Below, piece after piece: positions 42,784-49,569 of a DNA stretch of 64,000 bases. Position numbers and translations under genes: made by a program. Positions within the stretch are counted from its first letter, which is position 1, and each line of letters opens with the position of its first letter. A model generated the notes under the pieces. The model had not been told where the DNA came from. It did no database searches and saw only the letters and a list, made by a program, of their open reading frames with translations. Source of the DNA: an uncultured Oscillospiraceae bacterium (GTDB lineage Bacteria; Bacillota; Clostridia; Oscillospirales; Oscillospiraceae); NCBI GenBank assembly GCA_900764755.1, contig CAAFPE010000102.1, forward strand, positions 12,614 through 76,613, read 5' to 3'.

Positions 42784-43284
42784 ATGTCAAACAAAAGAAA
42801 CCGGGATGAGAAGTCCAGGCCGCCAGAGCAACGCCCGTGTGCGGTTGATACCCACCCGACCGTCTGTAACCTCTGTGGGGGTCAGGTGATCTACACCTCC
42901 AATGAGCGCGTGTATGGACGCAAATACGGCAGCGGCTACTGCTATCTATGCACATGCTGCGGGGCCTACGTCGGCACACATGAGCCAAGGCCCAGGGAGG
43001 CCCTGGGCCTTCTGGCCGACAGCCGTATGCGCAAGGGAAAAGTCATGTGCCACGCCCTGTTTGATGCGCTGTGGAAGGGCAAGCCGAAGGCGCGCCGGAA
43101 GCGGGGGGCGCTCTATGAGTGGCTTGCCGAACAAATGGGACTCCCTCTTGCGGACTGCCATTTTGGGTACTTTGACCTTCGGCAACTGCGTCAGGCATAC
43201 CGGCTGCTCTCAGACGTCCAGGGGCTTCCCATGCGATATGATAACCGTGGGCGCATTTTCTTTGAAGAGCGCCGCTCGGCTTGA
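42784..43284 (+). CDS. Zinc-finger-containing protein (DUF3268 type)
   Basis: 166 residues from ATG 42784 with GGAGAGG upstream. Two C-x2-C pairs, CNLCGG and CTCCG, frame a VIYTSNERVYGRKYGSGYCYL stretch (cited in part), then LADSRMRKGKVMCHALFDALWK and a C-terminal RRIFF-like end. This is the zinc-finger domain family seen in phages and elements, with no known activity. Last gene of the main element operon before a new promoter. Confidence 0.75.
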   Translation: MSNKRNRDEKSRPPEQRPCAVDTHPTVCNLCGGQVIYTSNERVYGRKYGSGYCYLCTCCGAYVGTHEPRPREALGLLADSRMRKGKVMCHALFDALWKGKPKARRKRGALYEWLAEQMGLPLADCHFGYFDLRQLRQAYRLLSDVQGLPMRYDNRGRIFFEERRSA

Positions 43285-43369
43285 CAGACAAAGGCATAGC
43301 AACGGCTCCGACCGGTCGTTCCGCTGAAGCCGGAAGGCCGGGGATAACCTGGAAAGGGTATGCGGCCGC

Positions 43370-43398
43370 TTGCTAAATCCTTGATAATCCGGTATAAT
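43370..43398 (+). promoter_or_regulatory. Promoter of the Rpn-family nuclease gene
   Basis: TTGCTA (43370-43375), a 17-bp spacer and a perfect TATAAT (43393-43398), 28 bp upstream of the start codon. The gene therefore has its own transcription unit inside the element. Confidence 0.7.
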
Positions 43399-43425
43399 AA
43401 TCATAGTGAAAGAGAGGTGCCGACT

Positions 43426-44283
43426 ATGCCGGAGATGAAGCGCAGCATCAAGGATTCCGTGTTCACCATGCTGTTCCAAGACCCGGAATATCTCCGCCAG
43501 CTCTATCTGACCCTTCACCCGGAGGATGCCGGGGTCCTGCCAGAAGATATGAAGTTAATCACGCTGGAGAACGTCCTGACCACTGGGATTTATAATGACC
43601 TGGGCATCCAGGTGCGGGACCGGCTGATCCTGCTGGTGGAGGCCCAAAGCACATTTTCTGCCAACATCACGCTGCGGATGCTGCTCTACCTGGCGGCCAC
43701 CTACAAGGAATATGTGAAAGAGCGGAAACTGGACCTGTACGCCGGGAAAGCGGTTTCGATCCCGAGGCCGGAGCTGTATGTGGTCTATACCGGCCGGCGG
43801 GAAACGCCCGATACACTACTGCTGTCCGGACTCTATGAAAGTGCTCCGGAGGATGGCAGGGTGCAGCACATGGAGCTGGCCGTCCAGATCCTGCGGGATG
43901 ATGGAAGCGGCAGCGTCATCGATCAATATGTCCGTTTCTGCCAGATTTCCGACGAGATGCGTGGAAAGCATGGTGCGACGCTGAAGGCTGTTCAGGAAAC
44001 CCTGCGTGAGTGTGTCCGCCAAAACATACTGGCGCCATTTCTGATGACACGGGAAAAGGAGGTTTCTGACATTATGATCTCGCTCTTTAACCAGGAAGAA
44101 ATTCAAGCCATCCACGACTACAATGTTGCCAAACAGGCGCAGGAAACCGCTCTGAAGCAGACTGTACTGCTCATGCGGGATCTTGGCGTGGCCAGAGAGG
44201 AAGCCGTGCGCCAGCTTGCGAAGCGGTATGACCTTCTCCAGAACGATGCAGAGACGGCGGTACGCCAGTATTGGACCATCTGA
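43426..44283 (+). CDS. Rpn-family / PD-(D/E)XK transposase-like nuclease
   Basis: 285 residues from ATG 43426 (AGAGAGGTG upstream). N-terminal KRSIKDSVFTMLFQDPEYL is the usual opening of Rpn/YhgA-type proteins, followed by the D-x(n)-E-x-Q catalytic block (DRLILLVEAQSTF) and YLAATYKEYV. Such nucleases help RecA-independent recombination or act as poorly understood phage-defence proteins. The C-terminus is helical. Own promoter and terminator make it look like a cargo gene. Confidence 0.85.
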   Translation: MPEMKRSIKDSVFTMLFQDPEYLRQLYLTLHPEDAGVLPEDMKLITLENVLTTGIYNDLGIQVRDRLILLVEAQSTFSANITLRMLLYLAATYKEYVKERKLDLYAGKAVSIPRPELYVVYTGRRETPDTLLLSGLYESAPEDGRVQHMELAVQILRDDGSGSVIDQYVRFCQISDEMRGKHGATLKAVQETLRECVRQNILAPFLMTREKEVSDIMISLFNQEEIQAIHDYNVAKQAQETALKQTVLLMRDLGVAREEAVRQLAKRYDLLQNDAETAVRQYWTI

Positions 44284-44410
44284 AGCCGGGCTGCATATGT
44301 TCCAACCGGCTCTTGAGGGGAGGGGAGATATAGGCAGCCCGTTTCCTTCGCCGGTCAAAATCTGCGGTGAATGGTAATGCGCCGCAGAGCCGATTATTCC
44401 ATCATAAACA

Positions 44411-44449
44411 AAAAAGGATGTGAGAGCGACTGCTCTCACATCCTTTTTT
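44411..44449 (+). terminator. Terminator of the Rpn-family gene
   Basis: AAAAAGGATGTGAGAGC and GCTCTCACATCCTTTTTT form a 13-bp perfect stem with GACT loop and flanking A/T runs. Confidence 0.92.
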
Positions 44450-44811
44450 GCTGCCTGCGGCGCAGGGACTATTCCCAGTTCAGAGGGGGGGACTGGGCCG
44501 TTGCGCCGCCCTTAGAAGAGAGATACGTTCCCCCGCACTTTCACAAGGATTACTCACGCGGAGGCTCATGGCGCCATTCCATTCACAAAGGTTACTTCGG
44601 CGAGCCAAGCGCCATACAGGAGTATCAGACCTGAACGGCTCCTAGAACAATCATTCGTCCTGCTCCAATCTCGGCGCAGGCAGTATCCGAGCTTCATCGC
44701 CCGGCCGAGCCATATTGGCTCTATATAACTGTACCACAAAAAAGATCGCGCTGTCAATTATGGCATTAGGTTCGGTTTTGCTCAAAGACATCATCCTTTC
44801 TAAAAATGGGC
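44450..44811. other. Gene-free interval
   Basis: No credible gene on either strand; short frames lack ribosome binding sites. The mosaic base composition suggests debris from earlier insertions. No inverted repeats of an insertion sequence were recognised. Confidence 0.5.
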
Positions 44812-44846
44812 AAAAGAAAAGCAGGAAACCCGGAAAGGTTTCCTGC
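44812..44846 (-). terminator. Terminator of the TIR gene
   Basis: On the minus strand GCAGGAAACC pairs with GGTTTCCTGC (6-nt loop) and is followed by TTTTCTTTT, 30 bp after the TIR-gene stop. Confidence 0.85.
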
Positions 44847-44875
44847 ATAGCGGCGTTGTTGATAAGTGCCTATTA

Positions 44876-45613
44876 CTACTTCCAATCGTTCTTTCGAATA
44901 GTATAAGTGCGGTTGTCCCCTGTTCGAACAACAGAACCTTCTTTCAATAATTTCGATACAAAACGCATAACAGACGCTTGACTTTTCCCAAGGTGGAGTG
45001 AGAGATCTCTTACTGTGACCTCTCCATTCTTGGAAAGGAAATCCAATACTGCCTTCTCGCCCTTGTTAATCAATTCTTGTTTTTCTTTTTGGGTGGACTC
45101 GGATTTTTTAATTATTTCACTTACAATTGCTATTTGACTTGGGTTCTTCCTTCGAGAAAGATTTAGAAAGAAAGTTTCAAGATTACTGCAGATACAATCA
45201 ACATACTCTTTTTCCTCGTCTAAAAGAACTTTTCCAATGCCATCTTCACCGAGTTCTATGGTTTTTTTCTGCCGCGACAACCAATAATTAATGACTTCAA
45301 TCTTCTTTTCCACTAAATATAGGGAGTCATCGATTACCAGAACCATTGCTTTCATTTGCCAATCATCCTGCGAAACCAAATAGGACATCTCAAGCATGCA
45401 ATTAAGTGATTTTACATACTCTGCTGTAACTACAAGAATTACATTATCACACGATGCGATTTCACCCATGAACTCATATATGTCATCATTTGCAATAAGC
45501 TGAGACTTATCCCGTTTTACATCAAATTTCTCTTTAAGCTGTGTTTCAAGTTCATCTGCATATGTATTTCCATCTTTCCAGCAATATGAGATGAATAGCG
45601 ATTGTTTATCCAT
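44876..45613 (-). CDS. TIR-domain protein with C-terminal winged helix
   Basis: 245 residues; the gene is far more AT-rich than the chromosome, a sign of transfer. N-terminal TIR fold: LFISYCWKDG (6-15), VILVVTAEYVKSLNCMLEMSYL in which E75 is at the place of the NADase catalytic Glu, and VLVIDDSLY. The last 65 residues (EKAVLDFLSKNGEVTVRDLS, SQASVMRFVSKLLKEG) form a winged helix like those of MarR/GntR-type DNA-binding domains. TIR proteins often mediate antiphage defence through NAD depletion or signalling; here a nucleic-acid sensing role of the wHTH is conceivable. Confidence 0.75.
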   Translation of the reverse strand: MDKQSLFISYCWKDGNTYADELETQLKEKFDVKRDKSQLIANDDIYEFMGEIASCDNVILVVTAEYVKSLNCMLEMSYLVSQDDWQMKAMVLVIDDSLYLVEKKIEVINYWLSRQKKTIELGEDGIGKVLLDEEKEYVDCICSNLETFFLNLSRRKNPSQIAIVSEIIKKSESTQKEKQELINKGEKAVLDFLSKNGEVTVRDLSLHLGKSQASVMRFVSKLLKEGSVVRTGDNRTYTIRKNDWK

Positions 45614-45737
45614 AAAATCAGCCCCTACGCCAAATTCAAAACTATAATCTGTTGAAATTTTAATGACTTACTGACATTAGTATAGCAAATTTGGTGCAGT
45701 TAGGAAATAAGAAGTTGCGCAGGACGCATCTCAGAAC

Positions 45738-46160
45738 TTAAGTTTGCTTTTTTACACGATAATTTACATATTTCCCACCGGTGTCGGCCAGAACGATTGT
45801 TCCGTCATAGGTTTTCCCGGTACGCAGGGAGCGCAGTCCCTTGACCTTTGCCTTGCCGTTTTTGAGCAAAGCGGCGGCAATCTTAGCGGTAAGGACCTTC
45901 CCGTGCTGTTCGAAGAAACGGTCATTCTTCCATAGGACAAACTGACAGGCACGGTCCGAACAGGCGAAGTACTTCTTGCCCTCATAGACCGGCTTGCCGC
46001 AGCGGGGGCAGAGGCCCACAGTCTCCTGCTCTGGGGCGAAAAGTTTCTGACCTTCCTCGGAGATAGGCGGCCGCATCCGCCAGCCCCACCAGATGCCCGA
46101 TGTACCAGGAAACAAGCTACCAATTTCCTTCAAAATAGCCATCGGCCCTGGATGTGACAC
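45738..46160 (-). pseudogene. DNA topoisomerase III (TopB) C-terminal remnant
   Basis: The region from about 46010 down encodes CPRCGKPVYEGKKYFACS and CQFVLWKNDRFF, then TAKIAAALLKNGKAKVKGL and a VNYRVKK end, which match the zinc-finger and C-terminal repeat of element-type TopB. The 5' part (to 46160) encodes no topoisomerase sequence and no catalytic domain is present, so this is a truncated remnant. A short stand-alone protein from ATG 46076 cannot be excluded. Confidence 0.65.
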
Positions 46161-46231
46161 CCAGGACCAATGCGATACTCTTTGCTACACTTAACTTTTC
46201 AGCAATTATTGGTTTCATAAATTTCTCCCAA

Positions 46232-46259
46232 TTGACTTTTTATGCAAAAGTGCTATAAT
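46232..46259 (+). promoter_or_regulatory. Promoter for the 93-residue protein gene
   Basis: TTGACT (46232-46237), a 16-bp spacer and a perfect TATAAT (46254-46259), 33 bp upstream of ATG 46292. Confidence 0.7.
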
Positions 46260-46291
46260 TGAGATAAACAAAAAAGGACGGTGTGTGTAAT

Positions 46292-46573
46292 ATGCCTATG
46301 GTTAAAAACATTGAAAAACGGATTTACGACATTGAGGACTTCGAAGTTGTAATCCTACATGATGGTAGAGATGTCCGTGGAGATGCAAGTCTCCCAACGC
46401 AGTATGCAGCGCAAAAAAGAACCAAAAACTCGGCCACAGTTGCTGATTTTAGAACAAAATTCCAGCGGCAGTATCCAGGCTATAGTGTTAATGTATTACT
46501 GGCAAATGGAGACACTGCTCTTGGTCAAATGCAGCTGGGCACAGTAAGAGATACATATCTCGATAGCATGTGA
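46292..46573 (+). CDS. Small hypothetical protein with own promoter
   Basis: 93 residues from ATG 46292; a GTG nine bases upstream is also possible given AAAGGA at 46274. AT-rich, with KRIYDIEDFEVVILHDGRDV at the start and a VNVLLANGDTALGQMQLGTVR beta-rich end (cited in part). Single gene between a consensus promoter and a terminator. Function unknown; the layout suits a regulatory or toxin/antitoxin-type small gene. Confidence 0.6.
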   Translation: MPMVKNIEKRIYDIEDFEVVILHDGRDVRGDASLPTQYAAQKRTKNSATVADFRTKFQRQYPGYSVNVLLANGDTALGQMQLGTVRDTYLDSM

Positions 46574-46582
46574 TAAATGGAT

Positions 46583-46616
46583 TAAAGGAGTGTACATCAT
46601 AAAGTACACTCCTTTA
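46583..46616 (+). terminator. Terminator after the 93-residue protein gene
   Basis: AAAGGAGTGTAC and GTACACTCCTTT form a perfect stem around ATCATAAA; flanked by T-rich sequence and usable from both sides. Confidence 0.8.
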
Positions 46617-46793
46617 TTTATTCTCATTTTCGTATTCCTCTGTGCTCTGCTTGGGCTTGATGAACTTGATGTAAGGGCATTGGAGCTCTGGAAGCATCCA
46701 AAGTAACTTCATCAAGGCAAGAATGAGAAAAACGGCATAGCTGGAGCTATACCGTTCTCTCTTGCCCCACGATGTTTTCTTATCGGGAGGCAC
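46614..46793 (-). CDS. Possible small single-TM protein
   Basis: 59 residues from GTG 46793 with only a weak AGGGCAG site. One hydrophobic segment (YAVFLILALMKLLWMLPEL) flanked by basic and acidic ends. It lies after the secreted-protein gene in the same direction. Weak evidence; included because the TM pattern is convincing. Confidence 0.3.
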   Translation of the reverse strand: MPPDKKTSWGKRERYSSSYAVFLILALMKLLWMLPELQCPYIKFIKPKQSTEEYENENK

Positions 46794-46824
46794 TTTCTGC
46801 CCTGTTTTTATATTGTGCGTCCAG

Positions 46825-47244
46825 TTATTTCCCGGTAACGTAGACCGTCTTACTTCTGGTATCGCGGCCGGCGCTATTCTCCGCAAAGACGGTCACAACC
46901 ACCTTGTAATCAACCCCGGCCTCGCCGTCGCAATAAATAGTATTGCCATAAGTAAAGCCATCATATTGGCTCATGCCGGAATCATATTCATCTTTTGATT
47001 CTGCAAGTATCCATCGTGATCCGGATTTCTCATATACTTTGATACTCTCACAGCCAAGTTTATCAGCAATTCCATTTCCGGTGACAGAAAAAGTGACATT
47101 TATTGTACTGCTACGAGATGTGACGTTTATACTGTAGGCATTTATTTGATCGCTTGCCTTGAGTTCAGTAGCAGATGCTGGAATAATAAGTGAAAATACG
47201 CAAATTGCAGCCAAAAGGAAGGATACAAAACGTTTCTTTTTCAT
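46825..47244 (-). CDS. Secreted protein of unknown function
   Basis: 139 residues with a classical signal peptide (MKKKRFVSFLLAAICVFSLI, cleavage after ASA near residue 25) and a beta-rich mature domain (INVTSRSSTINVTFSVTG). RBS present; six bases downstream of the anti-sigma-like gene stop, so in the same operon. Likely an extracytoplasmic output or sensor of the ECF regulon (inference). Confidence 0.7.
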   Translation of the reverse strand: MKKKRFVSFLLAAICVFSLIIPASATELKASDQINAYSINVTSRSSTINVTFSVTGNGIADKLGCESIKVYEKSGSRWILAESKDEYDSGMSQYDGFTYGNTIYCDGEAGVDYKVVVTVFAENSAGRDTRSKTVYVTGK

Positions 47245-47250
47245 TATGAT

Positions 47251-48186
47251 TTACACCTCATAAAATGATTGGATAAGTTCCGTTATATTGACGGCGGGGG
47301 AATCCACAAACAAAGCATATTCTAAGCAGTCACTAACCCATGTCGCAATAAGACAACCATTGTTGCTGAAAATATAGTGTGTAATTCCATTGTACTCATA
47401 TTGCTCAACATTGCCGGCATCTTTTTCATATACCGACGAGATTACATCAAGGTTTTGAGTCACATTAAACCCTATAAAATCAGCCCCTTGTGTATAGATT
47501 ATACTAAATCTAACACAGTTTGTTTCTGGATCGACTCCAAGAAATGGCTCATCCGGTTCAAATCCGAGTGGAATTTTAGGATAATACAGGGGCAATCCGC
47601 GCTCTGCAAATTCCATCTGCAACTCTTGATATTCCTCTGGGATACCGGATGCGGAGTTTTCCGTGCCTTCTTCCGCCTTCTGGGGGTGGTAGACCGAGTC
47701 TTCTTCGTTTTCGTCTGGAAGCGATCCAAAGCTAAACGCGCTCTCGCTCCAACGGGCTATTGCCCCAAACACGTCAATCCCGTAAGCCTGGACCACCATC
47801 ATGGTGCCCAACAGACAGGCGGTCATCACCGCCGCCGCCAGACTTGTGCGGATTCTACTACGCAACCGTGCTGGATAGCGCTTCGGCGGCTTTTGATTTG
47901 CTACATTCTCCGGCAGAGAACGAATTCTCTGCTGGAAGGCGGAATAGGACCTTTTTGCGTCTGGATAGTCAGGCATCGGGGCCTTGCGATCCAGCGCATC
48001 AAGATATGCGTCAATCACAGCGGGATCGTAGCTGTCCTCCGCCATGGCGGACAGCGCATCTTCCATTGCCTGCTCAAGTTCAGAAGGAGACATAGAATTG
48101 AGACGTTCCGGAGATGTGTCAAAGCAAGCAGATTGACAATTGGATTGATTTGGTTGACTGGTATGATGGCTCAAAGGAGAATCCAT
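47251..48186 (-). CDS. Anti-sigma-factor-like membrane protein
   Basis: 311 residues from ATG 48186 (GGGAGGAAAGGG upstream). N-terminal cytosolic helical region (about 1-100, with MSPSELEQAMEDALSAMAED) followed by one TM (about 115-137, LAAAVMTACLLGTMMVVQAYG) and an extracellular domain of the DUF4367 type (PEEYQELQMEFAERGLPLYY, YNGITHYIFSNNG). Position directly after an ECF sigma gene and the topology fit an anti-sigma factor; no zinc H-x3-C-x2-C motif is visible. Confidence 0.75.
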   Translation of the reverse strand: MDSPLSHHTSQPNQSNCQSACFDTSPERLNSMSPSELEQAMEDALSAMAEDSYDPAVIDAYLDALDRKAPMPDYPDAKRSYSAFQQRIRSLPENVANQKPPKRYPARLRSRIRTSLAAAVMTACLLGTMMVVQAYGIDVFGAIARWSESAFSFGSLPDENEEDSVYHPQKAEEGTENSASGIPEEYQELQMEFAERGLPLYYPKIPLGFEPDEPFLGVDPETNCVRFSIIYTQGADFIGFNVTQNLDVISSVYEKDAGNVEQYEYNGITHYIFSNNGCLIATWVSDCLEYALFVDSPAVNITELIQSFYEV

Positions 48187-48285
48187 AGCTGCCCCCTTTC
48201 CTCCCCTTCTGCTTGTTATATGTCGCAAGCAGTGGGATTTGTTGCAGCACAGTTAAAAATTTTTTAATCCGGTCCGTATGTACAC

Positions 48286-48759
48286 CTACGACTGCTCCAA
48301 AAGTTCTCTGCATCGTGTCACTGCACGGAATACCCGACTCCGACAGCCGGAGGCTGAAATTCCAAGCCGATCCGCAATTTCGTCGTAGCCCATATTCTGT
48401 TCAAAGCGCCAACGCAGGATCTTTTGATCCTGCTCTGACAACTGCTTTGGCAAGATGTCTACCAGAGAATCGGGCCAAATTCCTCCGCTTATACCCAGAA
48501 GGGAATCTAACGATACGTGGGAATGATTGTTCAAGCGCCGCTGTTCGTTGCGAGCCAAATTTTGAAGTGCACGCATCAGCCATCCTTCCGGTGATGGGTG
48601 CAGCGCCAGCCTGTCCTTTTGGAACAAGGCCAGAAGAAAGGTATCTTGCACCAGATCCTCGGCCGTTTCTACAGTTCCAACCATGCGGTATGCTACACGA
48701 AGCATTGTGTCGTGCAACGACTCATACAACTCTTGAAACGAGCGATTGGATTGGTTCAA
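48286..48759 (-). CDS. ECF-type RNA polymerase sigma factor
   Basis: 157 residues from TTG 48759, which follows GAGGTG at a good distance and begins just after the regulator stop; ATG 48837 would overlap the regulator gene by 56 bp. Region 2 (ETAEDLVQDTFLLALFQ) and region 4 helix-turn-helix (MGYDEIADRLGISASGCRSR) are clear. ECF factors direct transcription of envelope or stress genes and are held by a cognate anti-sigma, here the next gene. Confidence 0.88.
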   Translation of the reverse strand: MNQSNRSFQELYESLHDTMLRVAYRMVGTVETAEDLVQDTFLLALFQKDRLALHPSPEGWLMRALQNLARNEQRRLNNHSHVSLDSLLGISGGIWPDSLVDILPKQLSEQDQKILRWRFEQNMGYDEIADRLGISASGCRSRVFRAVTRCRELLEQS

Positions 48760-48781
48760 AGCAGATTCACCTCGGGTCTCT

Positions 48782-49120
48782 CTATTCTTCAAGATCAAAT
48801 TTGGACAGCATGGAACAGAATTGAACCATGAGTTCAACCTTTTTCGTATCCATATCCATCATGATGTCCAACAGACGTTGCTGTAGGATAGACTGCTTGG
48901 CTCCGGTGAGCGTGGTGCCTAAGAGCGTATTGCAGTCTGTTTGCAGAGCATTGGCGATGGCAATCAAAGTTGGTAAGCTGACCTGAGTATGAGCGTTTTC
49001 TATATGGCTGATATGCTGGTCGGAAACCTGGATCAGCTCGGCAAGTTCCTTTTGCTTTAATCCCTTTGACAGCCGCTGTTGGCGGACGTTCCGGCCAATT
49101 TCCTGATAGTCTAACTCCAT
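48782..49120 (-). CDS. XRE-family transcriptional regulator
   Basis: 112 residues with GGGAGGAA upstream. N-terminal helix-turn-helix of the Cro/CI class (IGRNVRQQRLSKGLKQKELAEL, then SDQHISHIENAHTQVSLPTL, in parts), followed by a short helical dimerisation tail. First gene of the sigma/anti-sigma operon; probably its repressor. Confidence 0.9.
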   Translation of the reverse strand: MELDYQEIGRNVRQQRLSKGLKQKELAELIQVSDQHISHIENAHTQVSLPTLIAIANALQTDCNTLLGTTLTGAKQSILQQRLLDIMMDMDTKKVELMVQFCSMLSKFDLEE

Positions 49121-49167
49121 ATTATTGTGTTCCTCCCTGAATTTGAAAGAAAAGGGCAGAACTATCC

Positions 49168-49196
49168 TTGACAGATATGGTATCGTAGTTTATTGT
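49168..49196 (+). promoter_or_regulatory. Candidate promoter for the injection-system operon
   Basis: Perfect TTGACA (49168-49173), a 17-bp spacer and TATTGT (49191-49196). It points toward the VWA gene 370 bp downstream and lies back to back with the XRE operon start, so the XRE protein could control both. Confidence 0.6.
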
Positions 49197-49569
49197 ATTT
49201 GATAATGGATTATGCGGGCGGAACTGCCTTTATAAATACAGTTTATAAAAAAATTCAAAATCCGTGCAACAAAATCGCCCGAATCAGACATATATCGATT
49301 AAAGGGATAAAAAGGGAAAACGTGTCGAAAGAGAACGAACCCCTGCAAAGCCATGATAAATCTGTGTTTTGGGCCTATTGTACCGCCGACCACTTCCGTG
49401 TATGACCTCCAGATGTTATATCAAGATTTCCCGATGTCTCCACATACACTTCGATTTCATTTCTGCGATTAGCGGAGCTAGCTGTTTGAAAAAGTTATAT
49501 TGTAAAATCATGTCGCAAAGTGTCCTAGGAAAATTGAACACCCTTTTCGAAGGAGGAGTAGCGTAGCCC
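49197..49569 (+). other. Long leader before the VWA gene
   Basis: AT-richer than the flanks, without a credible gene (a 70-codon frame from 49193 lacks a ribosome binding site). It would be a long untranslated leader if the promoter at 49168 is used; no clear riboswitch or terminator is visible. Confidence 0.5.

Larger units (their letters stand above)
23020..46160. mobile_element. Integrative element inserted at tRNA-Pro (right end unresolved)
   Basis: The left boundary is the tRNA 3' end. Inside are an integrase and an excisionase-like gene, then a long operon of element-type genes (PRTRC-like cassette, clamp paralogue, Rad52-like, SMC-like, primase-ParB, zinc-ribbon and small hypothetical proteins), cargo genes (Rpn nuclease, TIR) and a TopB remnant. 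I did not find a second copy of the tRNA 3' end in the window, so the end given is only where the element-like genes stop. No relaxase, coupling protein or type IV secretion gene is present in the window. Confidence 0.5.

Noticed and set aside
46614..46886. 90-codon version of the small TM protein
   Set aside because: The 5' part overlaps the secreted-protein gene and shows no ribosome binding site; only the shorter GTG version is kept, at low confidence.
48286..48837. Longer ECF sigma frame from ATG 48837
   Set aside because: It would overlap the XRE gene by 56 bp and adds an N-terminus not typical of ECF factors; TTG 48759 has a better ribosome binding site.
49193..49405. 70-codon frame after the promoter at 49168
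   Set aside because: Starts with TTG within the -10 region, no ribosome binding site, no domain.
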